Positions 26,516 to 33,896 of a stretch of DNA of 64,000 nucleotides are shown piece by piece. The DNA lies in NCBI RefSeq assembly GCF_001661965.1, contig NZ_LYWZ01000023.1, positions 284,279-348,278 of the forward strand. Direction: 5' to 3'. Under the pieces are notes generated by a model. The model made no database searches. It was not told the origin of the DNA and saw only the letters and a program-made list of their open reading frames with translations. The number at the start of each line of letters is the position of its first letter. Position 1 is the first letter of the stretch. The position numbers and the translations under genes are program-made. Source of the stretch: Croceicoccus mobilis (GTDB taxonomy: Bacteria > Pseudomonadota > Alphaproteobacteria > Sphingomonadales > Sphingomonadaceae).

Positions 26516-27442
26516 ATGAGCGCCTCCAAGCGATCCAGAGTGGACTGGAAAGGCTATCTGCCAGCGATCATCACGCCTTTCGGCCAGGACCTTGAGATCG
26601 ACGAGAATGGCTTTGGCCAGATGCTCGAATGGCTGCATGGCGAAGGCATGCACGGCCTGATCGTGCAGGGCACCACGGGCGAATGGACCGCGATGAGCCG
26701 CGAAGAGCGTGCCCGCTTGTTCCGGCTTGCCGGCGCACAGATGGGCGGAAAGCTTCCGCTGATCGCAGGGTGCAGCAGCTTTACCGCCGATGAGAGCATC
26801 GCGCTGGCCAAGGTCGCCAAGGAGGCGGGGTTTGAAGGCATATTGCTGACGGTGCCGCCCTATGTCCGCCCGGGCCCGGCAGAGATCCTGAACTTTTACG
26901 AAACCGTCTCCCGCGAAGTCGACATGCCGATCTGCATCTATAACTGGCCGCCGGGCACCGGGATCGACATGTCGCTCGACCTGCTGACGCGTCTGGCAGA
27001 GATCGAGAATGTCGTGGCGATCAAGCAGTCGACCCCGAATTTCGAGCGCTTCTGTGACACGTTCTTTGCCCTGAAGGACGAGGTGCGCGTCTTCGGCTTC
27101 CCCATGAACGAGGCGGGGTTGACGATGCTGCGCACCCATGGCGGCGACGGCACCATGGGCGCAGGCGGCGTGCTGGGCCGGGCGCAAACTGGTTTCTACG
27201 ACAATCTTTGGAAGGGCGACATTGAGGCGGCCCGCGCCTGCGGCGCCAAGGACCGGGTGCTGATGGCCGAATGGTACACGCCCGATCTCGTCGGCAAGTT
27301 CGGCTCCGGTCCGGCTATCCTGAAAGCCGCATTCGAAGCGCGCGGCATTCCGGGCGGACGAGTGCGTTCGCCGCTCCTTGATGTTGCACCGGCGGACCGC
27401 GAAATGATCGCAGCAACTTTGAAAAAACTCGGTATGATCTGA
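26516..27442 (+). CDS. Dihydrodipicolinate synthase/N-acetylneuraminate lyase family aldolase or deaminase
   Basis: The 308-residue (beta/alpha)8 barrel belongs to the class I aldolase DHDPS/NAL family. The family motif QGTTGEWTAM matches GTTGE, the catalytic tyrosine is in CIYNWPPGTG, and the Schiff-base lysine is in VVAIKQSTPN. It is not the lysine-pathway DapA paralogue by context: it heads an operon with a three-part FAD dehydrogenase. Family members next to such dehydrogenases can be 1-pyrroline-4-hydroxy-2-carboxylate deaminases (hydroxyproline pathway), but the specific residues cannot be judged here. The ATG at 26516 follows GAGCGGAG at a good distance; the longer frame from 26456 lacks this. 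Confidence 0.9.
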   Translation: MSASKRSRVDWKGYLPAIITPFGQDLEIDENGFGQMLEWLHGEGMHGLIVQGTTGEWTAMSREERARLFRLAGAQMGGKLPLIAGCSSFTADESIALAKVAKEAGFEGILLTVPPYVRPGPAEILNFYETVSREVDMPICIYNWPPGTGIDMSLDLLTRLAEIENVVAIKQSTPNFERFCDTFFALKDEVRVFGFPMNEAGLTMLRTHGGDGTMGAGGVLGRAQTGFYDNLWKGDIEAARACGAKDRVLMAEWYTPDLVGKFGSGPAILKAAFEARGIPGGRVRSPLLDVAPADREMIAATLKKLGMI

Positions 27443-27445
27443 TTC

Positions 27446-28669
27446 ATGCGATCCAGCGCCCCGCCTTCCCGTGTGCCCGATGTCTTGATCGTGGGCGGCG
27501 GCCTGGTGGGGTGCGCCTGCGCGTTTCATCTGGCGCGGGCGGGCGTGCAGGTCCTCTTGGCCGAAGCGTCGAGCCTGAATGCGGGTGCATCGGGCCAGAC
27601 GGCGGGATCGCTGCATTTCCAGATCGAGCGGCGTTTCCTTGAAGACGACGGCAACGGATCGGGCGAGATCGACCGCATCGTCAGCCTGAACCGGCTGGCG
27701 ATCGAGGAATGGGCAGGGCTGGAAAACGCGCTGTCGCGCGACCTCGACATCACCATGGATGGCGGGCTGATGCTGGCCGAGAATGAGGCCGACCTTGCCT
27801 TGCTGCAGCAGAAATCGGCGCGCGAAGCCGCAGCAGGGCTGGCTACGCGCCTGCTGGACGCAGGCGAGGCACGCGCCATGCTGCCGGGGCTGTCGCCCAC
27901 GGTGCGCGGCGCGGCGTTCCAGCCGCATGAAGGGCACGCCAACCCCCGCATTCTTGCCGATGCCTATGCCGACGCTGCCCGCCAGCTGGGCGCGACGATC
28001 CGCACCGGCACACGGCTGGATGCATTATCCATGACCGAAGCGCGCCAATATCGCGCCACCTTGGTCGGCCCGGCCGGTGTCGAAACGCTCGTGGTGCCGC
28101 AGATCTTCGTAGCCGCAGGTGCATGGACTGCGTCGATCGTCGGGCGGCTTGGGCTTCAGCTGCCGCTGTTTCCCGTGCCGCTGTCGCTGAACGTGACCGA
28201 CAAGGGCGGGCCCGAACTGCCCTATCTGGTGCAGCATGTCGGCAAGCGGCTGTCGCTCAAGCAGAGCGAGGCGGGCAATTTCCTGATCGGCGGCGGCTGG
28301 GCATCGCGCTTCGCCTTTCGCGCCGACGGGTCCATCGACCTCGACACCCCGCCCCTGCCCGTGGCCGAAAGCGTAAGCGGCAATTTGCAGGCCGCCATCG
28401 ACGTGATGCCTGCATTGCGCCACCGCTCGCTTGTGCGGAGCTGGACCGGCATCACCTGCATCAGCGCCGATCAATTGCCCATCGCCGGCATGCTGCCGGC
28501 AGCGCCCGGGCTTTTCGTGGCGGCGGGCGGTTCGATGTTCACCATGGGCCCGGTGATCGCCCGCCTGCTCGCCGCGCAAATCATGGGTCGTGCAGAGGAA
28601 GCGGATCCGATCGCTCCCTTCACCCCTGCCCGCTTTGCCCATCTCAACGCATTCGCGGTGCTGCCATGA
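27446..28669 (+). CDS. FAD-dependent oxidoreductase, catalytic (beta/HcnC/LhpB-like) subunit
   Basis: This 407-residue DAO-family protein starts with the FAD Rossmann motif VLIVGGGLVGCACAFHLARAG and has the C-terminal ISADQLPIAGMLPAAPGLFVAAGG found in the small FAD subunits of opine oxidase, hydrogen cyanide synthase (HcnC) and D-hydroxyproline dehydrogenase. It probably oxidises a secondary or primary amino acid to the imine, with electrons passing to the [2Fe-2S] and second FAD subunits encoded next. The start is three bases after the DHDPS-family stop, and the stop overlaps the next ATG (ATGA). The substrate is unknown. Confidence 0.88.
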   Translation: MRSSAPPSRVPDVLIVGGGLVGCACAFHLARAGVQVLLAEASSLNAGASGQTAGSLHFQIERRFLEDDGNGSGEIDRIVSLNRLAIEEWAGLENALSRDLDITMDGGLMLAENEADLALLQQKSAREAAAGLATRLLDAGEARAMLPGLSPTVRGAAFQPHEGHANPRILADAYADAARQLGATIRTGTRLDALSMTEARQYRATLVGPAGVETLVVPQIFVAAGAWTASIVGRLGLQLPLFPVPLSLNVTDKGGPELPYLVQHVGKRLSLKQSEAGNFLIGGGWASRFAFRADGSIDLDTPPLPVAESVSGNLQAAIDVMPALRHRSLVRSWTGITCISADQLPIAGMLPAAPGLFVAAGGSMFTMGPVIARLLAAQIMGRAEEADPIAPFTPARFAHLNAFAVLP

Positions 28670-28935
28670 CCGGGCCTGTTTCCATCACCATCGACGGCGA
28701 AGCCGTCACCGCTCCATCGGGCGCAAGCGTTGCGGCCGCCATGCTGGCAAGCGGGCGGCAGCGGTTTCGGGACGATACGCGCGGATCGTCACGCGGCATG
28801 TTCTGCAACATGGGCACGTGCTGCGAATGCATGGTCTGGATTTCCCATGGGACAGGCTGGACCCGGCTGCGCGCCTGCCTTGTCGCTGTCGCGCCAGGAA
28901 TGGCCGTGCTGAGGCAGGAGCCTGAGCTCGCATGA
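28666..28935 (+). CDS. [2Fe-2S] ferredoxin-like subunit of the three-part dehydrogenase
   Basis: The 89-residue protein is a plant-type [2Fe-2S] domain with the cluster cysteines in GMFCNMGTCCECMV and the last one in RLRACLV, and the N-terminal VSITIDGEAVTAPSGASVAAA strand typical of HcnA or the N-terminal part of opine oxidase subunit A. It would carry electrons between the two FAD subunits. ATG 28666 overlaps the previous stop and its own stop overlaps the next ATG, so the three subunit genes are tightly coupled. A longer frame upstream in this phase is an artefact. Confidence 0.9.
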   Translation: MTGPVSITIDGEAVTAPSGASVAAAMLASGRQRFRDDTRGSSRGMFCNMGTCCECMVWISHGTGWTRLRACLVAVAPGMAVLRQEPELA

Positions 28936-30353
28936 CCGGAACCACCGACAAGATTTACGATCTGGCCATCGTCGGTGGTGGCCCGGCGGGACAGGCGGCG
29001 GCGCTGCAGGTCGCGGCGGCCGGGCTTTCGGTCTGCGTCATCGACGAGCAGCCGCTGCCGGGTGGACAAGTCTTGCGCCAGCCTGCCGCGGCAGGCGCGG
29101 GCGCGGGCTGGATGAAGGCTGCGCCCTATCGCAGGCTTGCCGCCCAGCACGCCGCGTTCGTCGCGGAAAAGCGGATCGACTGGATCGGCGGTTTTTCCGT
29201 CCATACTGCCAGCAGGCAGGCTGAACATTTCCGCCTATCGCTTGTCGGCGCGACATCGCGCAGCATCTCGGCACGGCGCATGCTGATTGCGGCAGGCTGC
29301 TATGACATTCCCGTGCCGCTCCCCGGCTGGACCTTGCCCGGGGTGATGAGCGCGGGCGCGGTGCAGACCTTGCTGAAAGCACAAGGTATAGTGCCGGGAG
29401 AGCGGTGCCTCTTGTTCGGCACGCATCCCCTGATGCTCGTCCTTGCCGAACAGATCGTGGCGGCGGGCCACCGACCGGCGGCTGTCTGCTTTGCCCAGTC
29501 ACAGCGCCAGATGCTGGGCCGCGCTCTGCCCCATGCGCTGCGCGCCATGCGCACGCCCGGCCCGCTGCTGGCCGGGTTGGGAGCCATGGCGCGATTGCGG
29601 CGGGCTGGCGTGCCAGTGCATTTCGATGCCTCGGTCCAGCGCCTTGTGCCCAGTACCGACGGAAACGGCCTCGGCGCGGCAGAGGTGGCGATTGCGGGCC
29701 GGACCTGCAGCATCGATGCCGATCTTGCCGCCATGTGCTTTGGCTTCATGCCGCAATCCGACCTGCCGCGCGCCATGCGCGCCGCTGTCGCCCCGGCACA
29801 TCCCGCAGGCTGGCGCACATTGAATGACGCGCAGATGATGACCGATGTGCCGGGCCTCTATGTCGCGGGGGAAACCGTGGGCGTTACCGGCGCGGATGCC
29901 GCCATGGCCGAAGGCAAGATTGCGGGCGCTGCCATCACGCATGATCTGGGCGCGCTGGATGCCGTATCGCATGCGCGCATCGCCAGCGCCGCGATCAGGC
30001 AGCGCGAAAGGCTGAACGGCTTTGCCGACCTGCTGGCAGCCATGGCCGATCCACGCGAACACTGGCCCGAAGTCGAGGCCGACACACTGCTTTGCCGGTG
30101 TGAGGATGTGCCCTGCACCGAAGTGGACCGGGCTATCCTCCAGCACGTCGACACCGCCGCCAGCGGCGGAGCCAGCGCCGCCAAGCTGCGCTGCCGGGCC
30201 GGGATGGGGCCGTGCCAGGGACGCGGATGCGAACACAGCGTGATGCGCCGCATGGCGCAGGCCCGCGACTTGCCGGTGGCGGACATTGCAGGGTTTCGCG
30301 CCCGCTTCCCGATCCGCCCCGTGCCTTTGGGCAGCCTCGTCGATCCGGACTGA
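28932..30353 (+). CDS. NAD(P)/FAD-dependent oxidoreductase, large (HcnB/OoxA/LhpE-like) subunit
   Basis: The 473-residue protein has an N-terminal FAD motif (LAIVGGGPAGQAAALQVAAAG), a second nucleotide-binding region (GVMSAGAVQTLLKAQG), GLYVAGETVGVTGADAAMAEG, and a C-terminal BFD-like iron-sulphur domain with cysteines in LCRCEDVPCTEVD and CRAGMGPCQGRGC. This is the layout of opine oxidase subunit A, HcnB and the hydroxyproline dehydrogenase large subunit. It completes the heterotrimer begun at 27446. A LysR-type site follows just downstream and controls the next unit. Confidence 0.9.
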   Translation: MTGTTDKIYDLAIVGGGPAGQAAALQVAAAGLSVCVIDEQPLPGGQVLRQPAAAGAGAGWMKAAPYRRLAAQHAAFVAEKRIDWIGGFSVHTASRQAEHFRLSLVGATSRSISARRMLIAAGCYDIPVPLPGWTLPGVMSAGAVQTLLKAQGIVPGERCLLFGTHPLMLVLAEQIVAAGHRPAAVCFAQSQRQMLGRALPHALRAMRTPGPLLAGLGAMARLRRAGVPVHFDASVQRLVPSTDGNGLGAAEVAIAGRTCSIDADLAAMCFGFMPQSDLPRAMRAAVAPAHPAGWRTLNDAQMMTDVPGLYVAGETVGVTGADAAMAEGKIAGAAITHDLGALDAVSHARIASAAIRQRERLNGFADLLAAMADPREHWPEVEADTLLCRCEDVPCTEVDRAILQHVDTAASGGASAAKLRCRAGMGPCQGRGCEHSVMRRMAQARDLPVADIAGFRARFPIRPVPLGSLVDPD

Positions 30354-30365
30354 GAACCGATCGTG

Positions 30366-30384
30366 CGTTGCATGCTACGCAACG
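30366..30384 (+). promoter_or_regulatory. LysR-type operator upstream of the VOC-RidA unit
   Basis: CGTTGC-ATGCTAC-GCAACG, a perfect inverted repeat with the same arms and spacing as the site at 26386, ends 81 bases before the ATG at 30465. Both sites are followed within 11-20 bases by ATTGCCGC. Confidence 0.7.
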
Positions 30385-30464
30385 ATTTCGACTGATTGCC
30401 GCCATTGTTCGCAGAACCGGTGCGATTAGGCTTTTCCTTCAAGAGCGCAATCGAAGGATAGCCA

Positions 30465-30956
30465 ATGTCAGCCACTCCGCCCGCCGCCCCGCAATTCCTT
30501 GCCGCGGACCATGTTTCATGGACCGTCGACGATGCCGACGCGGTCGCAAAGTTCTACTGCGACGTATTCGGTGCGAGCGAGATGTTTCGCATGGGCCCGA
30601 TGGATGCGGCAGCCATGCCGGTGGACGAAGAAGGCCGTGACTGGATGGAAACCCATGTCAATGTGCCGGGGGCGTGCCTTTCGCTCATCATGCTGAAGCT
30701 GACCGACAACCTGAACCTGCAGCTGGCGCAATATGACAAGCCCGCCGACCGCAAGACCGAATTTCCGCGCCACTGCGACGCGGGCGGGCATCATCTGGGC
30801 CTGCGCGTCGACGATGTCGAAAAGGCCGCCTCCTATCTGGCCGCCTATGGCTGCACCGTCATGGAGATCATCGAGATCCCCGAAGGGCCGCTCGCCGGCC
30901 ACAAGAATCTTTACGTCACCGATCCCTTCGGCCTTCCGATCGAGATCGTGGACTGA
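30465..30956 (+). CDS. VOC (glyoxalase/dioxygenase fold) family protein
   Basis: The 163-residue protein has two beta-alpha-beta-beta-beta modules of the vicinal oxygen chelate fold. Probable metal ligands are H in DHVSWTVDD, Q/E around NLNLQLAQY, H in GGHHLGLRVDD and E in LPIEIVD. Enzymes of this fold isomerise, epimerise or cleave small metabolites; the substrate cannot be told. It has its own LysR-type operator and is followed after 23 bases by the RidA-like gene. Confidence 0.85.
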   Translation: MSATPPAAPQFLAADHVSWTVDDADAVAKFYCDVFGASEMFRMGPMDAAAMPVDEEGRDWMETHVNVPGACLSLIMLKLTDNLNLQLAQYDKPADRKTEFPRHCDAGGHHLGLRVDDVEKAASYLAAYGCTVMEIIEIPEGPLAGHKNLYVTDPFGLPIEIVD

Positions 30957-30979
30957 GCCTGCAGCAAAAGGATAATTCC

Positions 30980-31378
30980 ATGGCAGCAAAGCGCATCAAT
31001 CCCGCCAGCCTTTACGAAAGCGTCGGCTACGGCTTTTCGCATGCCGCGCTCGATGAAGCGAATGGCACGCTTCACCTCGCCGGGCAGGTTGCCTGGGACA
31101 AGGATTACAACGTCATCGGCGAAGATGTCGCTGCACAGGCGCGGCAGGCGCTGGCCAATATCAAGATTGTGCTGGAAGAAGCGGGCAGCAGTATCGACAA
31201 GCTGCTGCGCCTTCGCACCTATATCGTCGATTACGATCCTTCAAAGCTGGAAGCGCTGGGCCCGGTGCTGGGCGAATTCTATGGCGATGTCGTGCCTGCT
31301 CCCAACAGCATCATCGGCGTGCAGGCACTGGCCCTGCCCCCCTTCCTGATCGAGATCGAGGCGATTGCCACGGTCTGA
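30980..31378 (+). CDS. RidA-family (YjgF/YER057c) protein lacking the catalytic arginine
   Basis: The 132-residue protein is a chorismate-mutase-like RidA fold: HLAGQVAWDKDYNV, QARQALANIKIVLEEAGSS, KLLRLRTYIVDY and the C-terminal LIEIEAIATV. The segment PAPNSIIGVQALALP replaces the PARSCVEVARLP of E. coli RidA, so the imine-binding Arg105 is missing. It is therefore probably not a 2-aminoacrylate deaminase; a related enamine or amidase role is possible. A strong terminator follows. Confidence 0.88.
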   Translation: MAAKRINPASLYESVGYGFSHAALDEANGTLHLAGQVAWDKDYNVIGEDVAAQARQALANIKIVLEEAGSSIDKLLRLRTYIVDYDPSKLEALGPVLGEFYGDVVPAPNSIIGVQALALPPFLIEIEAIATV

Positions 31379-31420
31379 ACCCGTTCCTCCCGCCGGCCTC
31401 CCTCGCCGGCAGTCCCAAGG

Positions 31421-31453
31421 AAAACGCCCGGTCTTTCGGCCGGGCGTTTTTTT
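31421..31453. terminator. Rho-independent terminator after the VOC-RidA unit
   Basis: AAAACGCCCGG (31421-31431) pairs with CCGGGCGTTTT (31440-31450) around an eight-base loop, with a run of seven T at 31447-31453. This is a textbook intrinsic terminator on the plus strand; the A-rich side also gives T-rich sequence on the minus strand, so it may serve the converging deacylase gene as well. A second hairpin (31469-31487, 8 pairs, CGT loop) lies next to the deacylase stop. Confidence 0.92.
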
Positions 31454-31493
31454 ATTTCGCAATGGGATGCCGGGGCCGTGCCCCGGCGGCTAA

Positions 31494-32510
31494 TCAGACG
31501 ACGTTGCCCATCACGTAAAGCATGTCGCCCGGGTTCGCGATGCCCAGCACAATGGTGTTCGAAACGACGCAGTGCCCCGGCGCGCGGATCTCTTCCAGCA
31601 CCTCGCCCTTGATGTCGAGGATGGTGCCCAGCACTTCGCCTTCGGTCACTTCCTGCCCGGCCTTCGTGCGGTTGAGGAACAAGCCGCCTCGCGTGGCGAA
31701 CAGCACGTGGCCGCCGACATAGGTGCGAACCGGTCGTTCCTGCGCCTCGCCCGCGATCATGCCATATTTCTTGAAAACATTGTCGATGCCCGCGACGGTC
31801 TTGTCGACGAGCGCTTCATCGAGATGCCCTTCGCTACCGACTTCGCAATAGACGGCGGGCTTGCCGGCCTTCATCGCCTCCATCACCGCGCCGCCGCGTT
31901 CGGGATAGCTGGGCATTTCGGGGATCGAACCCTGCGGCACTTCCCAGATTTCGTCGAACAGGAAGGCGCGGGCGAATTCGCGGCTGCGCTCGTTCGTCTC
32001 GTCATCGGCGACGGTCAGGATCTCGATGTTTTCCTTGAGCGATTCGAACAATTCGCCGCCATGCAGGTCGATCAGCATGTCGGCAGGCGCGATGATATGA
32101 TCCCAAACCGCCTGCGCCGTGCTGAACGACAGCGACGTGCCCTGGTGCGAAACATTGCCCGTGCCCTCGACCGTGACGCCCGCGACCGGGAAAGCCTTGC
32201 CGAAGTTCACCCCGTCGAGCGGGGAGGCGTGGCCCTTCTTGTGTTCGAAGCCCATCACGTTTTGCACGTGCACGATCAGCACGGTGCCCTTCAGCTTTGC
32301 CGGGTCGATCATTTTCGCGACCTTGGCCGCGATCAGCACGCCGTTCAGCTCCATCGGATGGCAGGCGGCGGTGATGGCGATGGTCGGCCCGTCCTGCGCG
32401 CCGCGGATCGCGGTGACCGGCACGGTAACCTTGCGCAGCGCGGTTTCGCCAGCGGGAAGGTCGAATTCGATCTTCTCACCCGGTTCCAGCGTATGCCCAG
32501 CGACGTTCAT
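31494..32510 (-). CDS. Succinylglutamate desuccinylase/aspartoacylase-family (M14-like) deacylase
   Basis: The 338-residue protein has the zinc motif of the AstE/AspA branch (ACHPMELNG, His and Glu two apart; third ligand in DLHGGE) and a C-terminal beta-barrel domain (GGLFLNRTKAGQEVTEGEVLG) as in aspartoacylase-like enzymes. It should cleave an N-acyl amino acid or related amide. A GTG at 32516 is in frame, but the ATG at 32510 has GGAG nine bases ahead and is preferred. It is last in the minus-strand unit with DUF819, the TonB-dependent receptor and the M28 peptidase. Confidence 0.88.
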   Translation of the reverse strand: MNVAGHTLEPGEKIEFDLPAGETALRKVTVPVTAIRGAQDGPTIAITAACHPMELNGVLIAAKVAKMIDPAKLKGTVLIVHVQNVMGFEHKKGHASPLDGVNFGKAFPVAGVTVEGTGNVSHQGTSLSFSTAQAVWDHIIAPADMLIDLHGGELFESLKENIEILTVADDETNERSREFARAFLFDEIWEVPQGSIPEMPSYPERGGAVMEAMKAGKPAVYCEVGSEGHLDEALVDKTVAGIDNVFKKYGMIAGEAQERPVRTYVGGHVLFATRGGLFLNRTKAGQEVTEGEVLGTILDIKGEVLEEIRAPGHCVVSNTIVLGIANPGDMLYVMGNVV

Positions 32511-32533
32511 TTCCACTTACTCCAAAAAATAGG

Positions 32534-33745
32534 TCAGCCGGCAGCGCGCAGCACGATCGCCACGCCAAGACCGGCCCATGTTCCGATGAGATTGCCAAGC
32601 AGGCCAAGCAGCAAGCCCAGCGCCGCCAGCGGCTTGTTATATTCCGCGCCCACGATCGCGGCCGTCGACGGGCCTGAGATATTGGCGATGCTGGCGACCG
32701 CAGGCAGGTAGAGCGGGGCGCGCATGATGCGGCTCGCCAGTGCCATGATCGCGATATGGATCGCCATCCACAGCGCCCCTGCCAGCACCAGCGCGGGCAT
32801 GTCGACGATTGACGACAGGTCCGCCTGCGCGCCCAGCGAGGCGAAGAAGATATATTGCGTGAGGTAACCGATCTGCGTCGCGCCCAACCGGTCAAGCCGG
32901 CGCATCGGCGTGAACGACAGCGCGGTCGCCGCCAGCGTGATCAGCACGATCCCCAGCGTATAGCCCGACAAGACGCCGTTCCACATCGGCGATGCCGCGA
33001 CCGAATTTTCCAACGCGGCAAAGGCGGCATTGCCCGCCCACATGCACACAACGGCAGCAGGCACGCCCACGCCCAGCACGATGGCCAGCCCTTCGCCCGT
33101 CAGCGGTTCCTTTGCCGCTTCGGCGCCGGGATCTTCCATATGCTCCAGCGCGGCGGCGTTTTCACGCGGGGTATAGAAACGGCGCACCCAGTTCTGGTGC
33201 CGCGCCATGAACAGCACCACGCCCAGCCATGCGAAACCGATGGTCGCATCGACGACGATGGTCGGCCCGGTCAACGTGTCGGGCATTTGCACCGATTCGC
33301 GCACGGCGGCGAAATTGCCACCACCCCCGGTCCAGCTTCCCGTGATGACCGCAAATGACGTCCACGCATCGGGCGGCAGGATCGAACGGAAAGTGAAGAA
33401 CGACACGATCGCGCCGACCACCACGCCGAAGGTGCCGACCAGCATCATGATGATCGTGCCCCACCCCAGCCGAACAATAGCCGGGATGTCGGTCGTCACC
33501 ACCAAAAGGAACAGGCCCATCGGCAATAGATAGGTAGCGATCCAGTCATAGGCCGCCGAAGAGCGCGGCATCACGCCGATCGTGCCCAGCACGGCGGGCG
33601 CATAGCACAGGATCAGGATTGCCGGGACGATCGCAAAGAACCGGCGCAATTCGGGCCTCGCCGCCGCCCACATCACCAACCCTGCAACCGCGCAGCAGAT
33701 GGCGGCAACGGCAGTGGGGGAATGAATGGCGGAAAGGTCGAACAT
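32534..33745 (-). CDS. DUF819 family integral membrane protein
   Basis: The protein (about 403 residues from ATG 33745) has about twelve hydrophobic segments and the DUF819 signature (FAVITGSWTGGGGNFAAVRE, IANISGPSTAAIVGAEY, LGLLLGLLGNLIGTWAG). The family is presumed to transport or sense a metabolite; the substrate is not known. The frame is open to 33832, but the first transmembrane helix starts about ten residues after ATG 33745. It lies 18 bases before the deacylase gene, so import followed by deacylation is a natural reading. Confidence 0.82.
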   Translation of the reverse strand: MFDLSAIHSPTAVAAICCAVAGLVMWAAARPELRRFFAIVPAILILCYAPAVLGTIGVMPRSSAAYDWIATYLLPMGLFLLVVTTDIPAIVRLGWGTIIMMLVGTFGVVVGAIVSFFTFRSILPPDAWTSFAVITGSWTGGGGNFAAVRESVQMPDTLTGPTIVVDATIGFAWLGVVLFMARHQNWVRRFYTPRENAAALEHMEDPGAEAAKEPLTGEGLAIVLGVGVPAAVVCMWAGNAAFAALENSVAASPMWNGVLSGYTLGIVLITLAATALSFTPMRRLDRLGATQIGYLTQYIFFASLGAQADLSSIVDMPALVLAGALWMAIHIAIMALASRIMRAPLYLPAVASIANISGPSTAAIVGAEYNKPLAALGLLLGLLGNLIGTWAGLGVAIVLRAAG

Positions 33746-33896
33746 CGCGGACGCTATAGCGGGCCTTTGGCTTAGGGGAGAAAATTTCGGCCAATGGCCC
33801 GGCGGCCCCCTGGAGAAAGAGCCACCCGCCATCTGACCTTCAAATGCCGACAGGCAGGCCGCGTCGGGGGCGCAGCCTGCCCGTCAACTCAGCGCA

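Noticed and set aside
26516..30353. Calling the cluster a hydroxyproline degradation operon
   Set aside because: The epimerase and the semialdehyde dehydrogenase are absent and specific active-site residues could not be verified; only the family level is supported.
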